Part shown: in pieces, positions 10,801 through 14,813 of the stretch
Numbering within the stretch: position 1 is the stretch's first letter
Layout of the letters: each line of letters starts with the position of its first letter
Origin: Candidatus Kaiserbacteria bacterium RIFCSPHIGHO2_01_FULL_58_22
GTDB lineage: Bacteria; Patescibacteriota; Minisyncoccia; Phycocordibacterales; UBA2100
DNA: 14,813 nucleotides
Direction: 5' to 3'
NCBI GenBank assembly: GCA_001781445.1
Contig: MFLB01000027.1
Coordinates: 618 to 15,430, forward strand
Translations under genes and position numbers: made by a program
The notes under the pieces: generated by a model
What the model was told of the DNA's origin: nothing
The model's input: the letters and a program-made list of their open reading frames with translations, nothing else
The model's database searches: none

Positions 10801-11060
10801 GCGGCAAAGCGCAGAACGGCGGCCAGCGCGTGGGGGAAATGGAAGTGTGGGCCTTCCTCGGCTACGGCGCCGCGTATTCCCTGCGCGAGATCCTGACCAT
10901 CAAGTCGGACGACATTCTCGGCCGCTCGGCCGCATTCGACGCCATCGTATCAGGCAGGCGCATCGAGGAGAGCCACACGCCGGCCACGTTCAACGTGCTC
11001 GTGCGGCATCTGCGGGGCCTTGGGATAGACATCGAGTTCATGGAAGCAGGGATGCAGTAA
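7887..11060 (+). CDS. rpoB: DNA-directed RNA polymerase subunit beta
   Basis: Beta subunit of RNA polymerase, 1057 residues, a compact bacterial form without the large lineage insertions of E. coli (1342). Recognised blocks include GTFIINGVERIIVPQLARS near the N-terminus, the fork/rifampicin region (378-407), ERAGLEVRDVHSSHYGRVCP, DDANRALMGSNMQKQAVP, KLAGRHGNKGVIS, and the C-terminal RSIGPYSLTTQQPLGGKAQ and GEMEVWAFLGYGAAYSLRE. In the rifampicin region Q389 and T402 stand where E. coli has D516 and R529, while Q386, H399 and S404 match Q513, H526 and S531. ATG 7887 is the natural start of MAKTKARPQKYFGRH. It has its own promoter and structured leader and is followed by rpoC after 153 bases of heptad repeats. 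Confidence 0.97.
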   Translation: MAKTKARPQKYFGRHREPLVKLPSLVESQIASFREFIETGAERVFKEFSPIGDHSGKKFELRLAKFTFGELRWDEHYAKRTMRTYEAPLSMVVKLKNKTTGTEKEQEIFLADFPWMTAHGTFIINGVERIIVPQLARSYGVFFESVPYKGKGYFAAKIIPARGVWIEIESDPDGGLYVKIDRKRRFPVTSLLRILGLAAEKEIMGKFENSRPASEAIHATLAHDNAHTPEEAYVEIYRRLRDGDIATPESAREHVRSILSPERYDFSRVGRFHFNRRFGLGTKDADLSRATLSLEDIARIVTHIAEQNANPAAEADDIDHLGFRRVRFAGELLEQRMRVGLSRMKRNIQDRMAMVDPETTLPVHFVNPRPFQAAIREFFTTDQLSQLMQQYNILDEIEHLRTLSTLGRGGLTSERAGLEVRDVHSSHYGRVCPIHTPEGKNIGLVLHMSLYARPNEFGIIETPYAKVEKGQVGKEIAYLNALEEERYAIAHAATERDEDGRITEKFVEVRKSGKPTLVKRDDVDYIEVAGNQPFSVATSLIPFVENDDANRALMGSNMQKQAVPLVIPEAPLVATGVEGAAARDSGRLVLAEEAGEVVYADAQAIKVKNADGKTKEYPLVNFSRTNGFTTFHQRPAVSTGDHVKKGGVLADTSTSVGGQLAIGQNVRVAFLPWFGANYEDAIVISERLAKDARFTSIHMEEFVCVVRDTKLGPEVTTHDIPNVSEFKLRNLDEDGVVRIGAEVRPGDILVGKVTPKGETQLTPEERLLHAIFGEKAKDVKDTSLRMEGGKRGRVVGVKIFSRETGDQLESGVIKRVHVEVAQLRTISVGDKLAGRHGNKGVISRVLPEEDMPFDEQGKPVDIILTPLGVPSRMNLGQILELHLGLAAEKLDYQAIVPSFAGATEDEIRKELKTAGVSETGKRILFDGRTGEAFAQPVSVGTMYMLKLHHMVEDKIHMRSIGPYSLTTQQPLGGKAQNGGQRVGEMEVWAFLGYGAAYSLREILTIKSDDILGRSAAFDAIVSGRRIEESHTPATFNVLVRHLRGLGIDIEFMEAGMQ

Positions 11061-11061
11061 A

Positions 11062-11211
11062 GACACAAAACACAGATATGCACAAAACACAAATAAAACA
11101 CAAAGCACAGACGACCGAAAACACAAACGCCGTGTCCGTTTTAGTCTTTGATATGTTTGTGTTTTTCGTCTTTATTTGTGCTTTGGTTCCTGTGCTTTGT
11201 GCTTTCATATT
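11062..11211 (+). repeat. Inverted heptad arrays between rpoB and rpoC
   Basis: The left array holds words such as GACACAA, AACACAG, AACACAA, AGCACAG in one 7-base register (11062-11110), starting a base after the rpoB stop. The right array reads TGTGCTT, TGGTTCC, TGTGCTT, TGTGCTT, TCATATT (11177-11211), then GT and the rpoC ATG. Left words (AAGCACA, AAACACAAA) are complementary to the right (TGTGCTT, TTTGTGTTT), giving a long imperfect hairpin. The 153-base spacer holds no gene, and no canonical terminator or strong promoter is evident. Confidence 0.7.
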
Positions 11212-11213
11212 GT

Positions 11214-14200
11214 ATGCGTAAAAAAGACGTCATTCCGCAGGATTTCACGGCAGTCGCGATGCGGCTCGCTTCTCCCGATCGCATCGGTGAGTGGAGTTCC
11301 GGCGAGATCACGAAGCCCGAGACCATCAACTACCGCACCCAGCGTCCGGAAAAGAACGGGCTTTTCGACGAGCGCGTCTTCGGCCCGGAAAAGGACTACG
11401 AGTGCTACTGCGGCAAGTACCGCGGCATCCGCTTCCGCGGCATCGTCTGCGAGAAGTGCGGCGTCGAGATCACGCGCGCGATCGTCCGCCGCGAGCGCAT
11501 GGGCCACATCGACCTCGCGACCCCCGTCTCGCACATCTGGTTTTTGCGCGGCATTCCCTCGCGCATCGCCCTCATGCTCGGCCTCTCCGCCGCCGAGGTC
11601 GAAAAGGTCGTCTATTTCGCCGGCTACATCGTAACGCACGTCGACGAAAGCGAGCGCGCGCGACTCCTCAAGGACCTCGAGCAGGAGTTCCAGGTCAAGA
11701 CAAAGGCGGCCGCGAGCGCCGACGTGAAGACGGACCTCAAGGAAAAAGCCCAGAAGGCGAAGAAGGAGATCGAATCCATCCGTATCGGCGCCGTTCTCGA
11801 CGAGGCCAGCTACCACCTTTTCGCCGTGAAATTCGGCGCGATGTTCCGGGCCGCCATTGGCGCGGAAGCCCTCTACAACATCCTGAAGCAGATCGACGTC
11901 AGGGAATTCATCAAGCGGCTCAAGGGACAGCAGGAAAAGGCCCCGGCGGCGGAACGCGAAAAACTGCGCAAGCGCCTCGCGCTCGCCGAGAGCCTCGAAC
12001 GCTCGGGCGTGCGGCCCGAGTGGATGTTCCTCACGCGCCTTCCCGTAGTCCCCCCGGCGTTGCGCCCCATGGTCGCGCTCGAAGGCGGCCGACACGCGTC
12101 CTCCGACCTCAACGATCTCTACCGCCGCGTCATCAACAGAAACAACCGCCTGAAGCGTCTCCAGGCCATCCACGCGCCGGAAGTCATCCTCCGCAACGAG
12201 AAGCGCATTTTGCAGGAAGCGGTAGACGCCCTGCTCGACAACTCCATGCGCCGCGGCGCGGGCGTGCTCGGCATTCTGGGAGGCCGCCGCAGGGCGCTGA
12301 AGTCGCTCGCGGACTACCTGAAGGGGAAGCACGGCTACCTGCGCCAGAATCTCCTCGGGAAGCGCGTGGACTACTCGGGCCGCTCGGTCATCGTCGTCGG
12401 CCCCGATCTCGCGCTCGACGAGTGCGGATTACCCAAGCACATGGTCTTGGAGCTCTTCCGCCCGTTCGTGATACAGGGATTGCTCGCGCGCGAGCTCGCC
12501 TACAACATTCGCGGCGCGGGCCGCCTCATCGAGGACGAAGCGCCCGAAGTGTGGCCCATTCTCGAAGAGGCGATACAGAACAAGTACGTGCTTTTGAACC
12601 GCGCGCCGACCCTGCACCGCCAGTCCATCCAGGCGTTCCGCCCCGTGCTTATCGAGGGCAACGCCATCCAGGTACACCCGCTGGTGTGCCCGGCCTACAA
12701 CGCCGACTTCGACGGCGACGCCATGGCCGTGCACGTGCCGCTCTCCGAAGCCGCCCAGCTCGAGGCCGCGAAGATAATGTCGGCCAACAAAAACGTCCTG
12801 AAGCCGGGGTCCGGCGACGTCGTCGTCGCATCGAAACTCCTCGACATCATGCTCGGTTGCTACTGGATGACGAAATCCGTGGACGGCCTCAAGGGCGAAG
12901 GCAAGGCTTTCCCCTCCACCAACGCCGCGATCACCGCGTACGATTTCGGCGGCGTGGACCTTCGCGCGAAGATACGGGTCTTGCCGGGCGAGAGCAAGAA
13001 ATACGAGCACTTCGACAGCGCGGTGTTCGAGACGACCGTCGGGCGCCTCCTGTTTAACTCCGTCCTGCCGAGCGATTTCCCGTTCGTCAACGAGGAGATA
13101 ACCAACAAGCGCATGCAGGCCCTCGTGCAGAATCTCGTCACGCACTACAAGCTCGACGGCATCCCCGCGATCCTCGACAAAATAAAGGCGTTCGGCTTCC
13201 GCTACGCGACCTACGCGGGCATCACGTGGTCGCTTTCCGACGTCGTCGTGCCGAACGTGAAGGAGGAGCTCGTCAGGGAGGGGCGCGAAAAGGCCGCGAA
13301 AGAGCAGGAGAACTACCTGCAGGGACTCCTCACGGAGCAGGAGCGCCGCAGGATGACGATCGAGATATGGGGAAAGGTTTCCGGGGAATTGCGCAAGCAC
13401 GTTTTGGCATCGCTCGATACGAACGGGCCCGTGCACGACATGATAACTTCGGGCGCGCGCGGCAGCGCCGTCCAGCTCCACCAGATGGCCGGCATGAAGG
13501 GCCTCATCACCAACCCGCGCGGGGAGATCATCGAGTTCCCCATCACCTCGTCCCTGAAAGAAGGCCTCACGCCCATCGAGTATTTCATCTCGACGCACGG
13601 CGCGCGGAAGGGCCTCGCCGACACGGCGCTGAACACCGCGCGCGCCGGCTACCTGACACGGCGCCTCTTCGATGTCGCGCACGACGTCATCATTCTCGAA
13701 GACGATTGCGGCACGAAGGAAGGAGTCGTCATCCGCCGGCCGGGCAAGGAGAACATCGGCGGCTCGTTCGAAGACAGGATCGTCGGGCGCGTGCTTGCGG
13801 AGGATGCCGCTCCGTTCAAGCGCAACGCGCTTCTCTCTCGCGACGACGCGAAGGCGATAGAAGACGGCGGCGCGGAGGAGGTGATCGTCCGCTCGCCCAT
13901 GACGTGCCGGGTCGCGAGGGGCGTATGCCAGAAGTGCTACGGCATGGACCTCACGACGGGCGAGCTTGCCGACCTCGGCGAAGCCGTCGGCGTCGTCGCC
14001 GCGCAAGCGATCGGCGAGCCGGGAACCCAGCTCACGATGCGCACCTTCCACACGGGGGGCGTCGCGACGGCGGGCGGCGACATCACCATGGGCCTGCCGC
14101 GCGTCGAGGAGATATTCGAGAGCCGCATGCCCAAGGCGCCGGCCACGATGGCCCGCGTCTCCGGCGTCATTTCCGATATCGTGAAGGACGGCCCGGAAAC

Positions 14201-14813
14201 GGTCATCACCATCGTCCCCGAGACCGCGAGCGCGAAGACGGGGAAATCCGCGAAGCGCGAGACCGAGTACCGCGTGCATCCCTTGCGGAGCATCGTCGTC
14301 AAGGAGGGAGACTCGGTGCAGAAGGCCGACTTTCTTACCGACGGCTCGGCCGACCTCGAGGAGCTTTTCCTGCTCGCCGGGAAAGAGCGCGCGCAGGAAT
14401 ACATCATCAACGAGATCACTCGCATCTACGAACTGCAGGGCGTTTCGACCGCGCGCAAGCACCTCGAAATAATCGTCAAGCAGATGTTCAGCCGCGTCTC
14501 GGTAACGGGTACCGGCGATACGGGCTTCTCGGCGGGCGACATCGTCGCCGATTTCGAATTCGAGCGCGTGAACAAGGAAGCGAAGGAGAACGAGAAAGAG
14601 CCTGCGCGCGGCAAACAGCTCTTGCTCGGCATCACCGAGGTATCGCTCACGCGCGCGTCGTTCCTCTCCGCCATCTCGTTCCAGAACACCCCTAGGAAGC
14701 TCGCCGAAGCGGCCGTTGCGGGCTCGGTAGACCGCCTCGTCGGCCTCAAGGAAAACGTCATCATCGGCCGTCTCATCCCGGCCGGCACCGGTTTTCCGGG
14801 GAGCAAAAAGCAC
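11214..14813 (+). CDS. rpoC: DNA-directed RNA polymerase subunit beta' (3' end beyond the window)
   Basis: Open for 1200 codons to the window edge without a stop. Starts MRKKDVIPQDFTAVAMRLAS. The N-terminal zinc site has C64, C66, C79, C82 (CxC-x12-CxxC). The catalytic NADFDGD (496-502) binds the active-site magnesium; it is followed by A where most enzymes have Q (GDQMAVH). A second zinc site has C832, C898, C905, C908. The trigger-loop region GEPGTQLTMRTFHTGG begins at 934. The last residues visible, ENVIIGRLIPAGTGF, are close to the C-terminus of known beta' proteins, so only a few tens of codons should be missing. No large insertion is apparent. ATG 11214 lies 2 bases after the heptad array, and no Shine-Dalgarno site is visible. 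Confidence 0.96.
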   Translation, partial: MRKKDVIPQDFTAVAMRLASPDRIGEWSSGEITKPETINYRTQRPEKNGLFDERVFGPEKDYECYCGKYRGIRFRGIVCEKCGVEITRAIVRRERMGHIDLATPVSHIWFLRGIPSRIALMLGLSAAEVEKVVYFAGYIVTHVDESERARLLKDLEQEFQVKTKAAASADVKTDLKEKAQKAKKEIESIRIGAVLDEASYHLFAVKFGAMFRAAIGAEALYNILKQIDVREFIKRLKGQQEKAPAAEREKLRKRLALAESLERSGVRPEWMFLTRLPVVPPALRPMVALEGGRHASSDLNDLYRRVINRNNRLKRLQAIHAPEVILRNEKRILQEAVDALLDNSMRRGAGVLGILGGRRRALKSLADYLKGKHGYLRQNLLGKRVDYSGRSVIVVGPDLALDECGLPKHMVLELFRPFVIQGLLARELAYNIRGAGRLIEDEAPEVWPILEEAIQNKYVLLNRAPTLHRQSIQAFRPVLIEGNAIQVHPLVCPAYNADFDGDAMAVHVPLSEAAQLEAAKIMSANKNVLKPGSGDVVVASKLLDIMLGCYWMTKSVDGLKGEGKAFPSTNAAITAYDFGGVDLRAKIRVLPGESKKYEHFDSAVFETTVGRLLFNSVLPSDFPFVNEEITNKRMQALVQNLVTHYKLDGIPAILDKIKAFGFRYATYAGITWSLSDVVVPNVKEELVREGREKAAKEQENYLQGLLTEQERRRMTIEIWGKVSGELRKHVLASLDTNGPVHDMITSGARGSAVQLHQMAGMKGLITNPRGEIIEFPITSSLKEGLTPIEYFISTHGARKGLADTALNTARAGYLTRRLFDVAHDVIILEDDCGTKEGVVIRRPGKENIGGSFEDRIVGRVLAEDAAPFKRNALLSRDDAKAIEDGGAEEVIVRSPMTCRVARGVCQKCYGMDLTTGELADLGEAVGVVAAQAIGEPGTQLTMRTFHTGGVATAGGDITMGLPRVEEIFESRMPKAPATMARVSGVISDIVKDGPETVITIVPETASAKTGKSAKRETEYRVHPLRSIVVKEGDSVQKADFLTDGSADLEELFLLAGKERAQEYIINEITRIYELQGVSTARKHLEIIVKQMFSRVSVTGTGDTGFSAGDIVADFEFERVNKEAKENEKEPARGKQLLLGITEVSLTRASFLSAISFQNTPRKLAEAAVAGSVDRLVGLKENVIIGRLIPAGTGFPGSKKH

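Noticed and set aside
12429..14813. A 794-codon minus-strand open frame across rpoC
   Set aside because: Same cause: a shadow of rpoC in G+C-rich DNA, with no recognisable motif.

Overview
The window looks like a chromosomal housekeeping segment of a Patescibacteria / Candidate Phyla Radiation bacterium, most likely within Parcubacteria. The grounds are the reduced protein lengths (RpoB of 1057 residues, SMC of 738), ribosomal protein L32 of the MVVRM...RRSHHAL type, a NusB-Nudix fusion, a solitary winged-helix/Cas2-like gene of a kind I associate with this group, and loss of several partners from the usual rnc-smc-ftsY-ffh-rpsP-khpA-rimM-trmD-rplS-rnhB neighbourhood. This placement is inference; no rRNA gene is present. 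Coding DNA is mostly G+C-rich and all genes but one lie on the + strand.

Layout: a Y-shaped terminator (25-83), then rnhB (154-747), rpmF (843-1121), a nusB-Nudix fusion (1341-2249), rnc (2344-3033), a divergent Cas2/PaaX-like gene (3118-3669, minus) bracketed by two near-identical palindromes, a duplicated rnc 3' end (3738-3809), a compact smc (3816-6032), rpsP (6061-6507), khpA (6562-6915), trmD (7002-7658), rpoB (7887-11060) and rpoC (11214 to the window edge, no stop reached). RNA processing and modification (RNase HII, RNase III, TrmD, KhpA), ribosome parts (L32, S16), transcription (NusB, beta, beta') and chromosome organisation (SMC) are thus packed together. No gene-free stretch exceeds 300 bases.

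The unusual content is mainly between the genes. (1) Five spacers are built from degenerate 7-base tandem words. The word differs from spacer to spacer, several arrays are inverted pairs that can fold into long stems, and four of them end 2-3 bases before the next ATG. (2) A 134-bp element with about 21-bp terminal inverted repeats and a TATG target duplication sits exactly on the nusB start codon; removing it in silico restores the heptad-array-plus-2-bases-plus-ATG layout of the neighbouring genes. (3) The Cas2/PaaX-like gene lies between palindromes whose centres are exactly 600 bp apart, inside a direct repeat of the rnc 3' end, as expected for a small single-gene mobile or integrated element splitting the rnc-smc pair. 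(4) A 34-bp palindrome is inserted in frame in the SMC head.

Promoters share an extended -10 box, GGTAYAAT. For rnhB and smc it ends 8 bases before ATG, implying leaderless transcripts. rpoB has a TTGAAC-17-TACAAT promoter and a long hairpin-rich leader. Clear Shine-Dalgarno sequences are absent almost everywhere.
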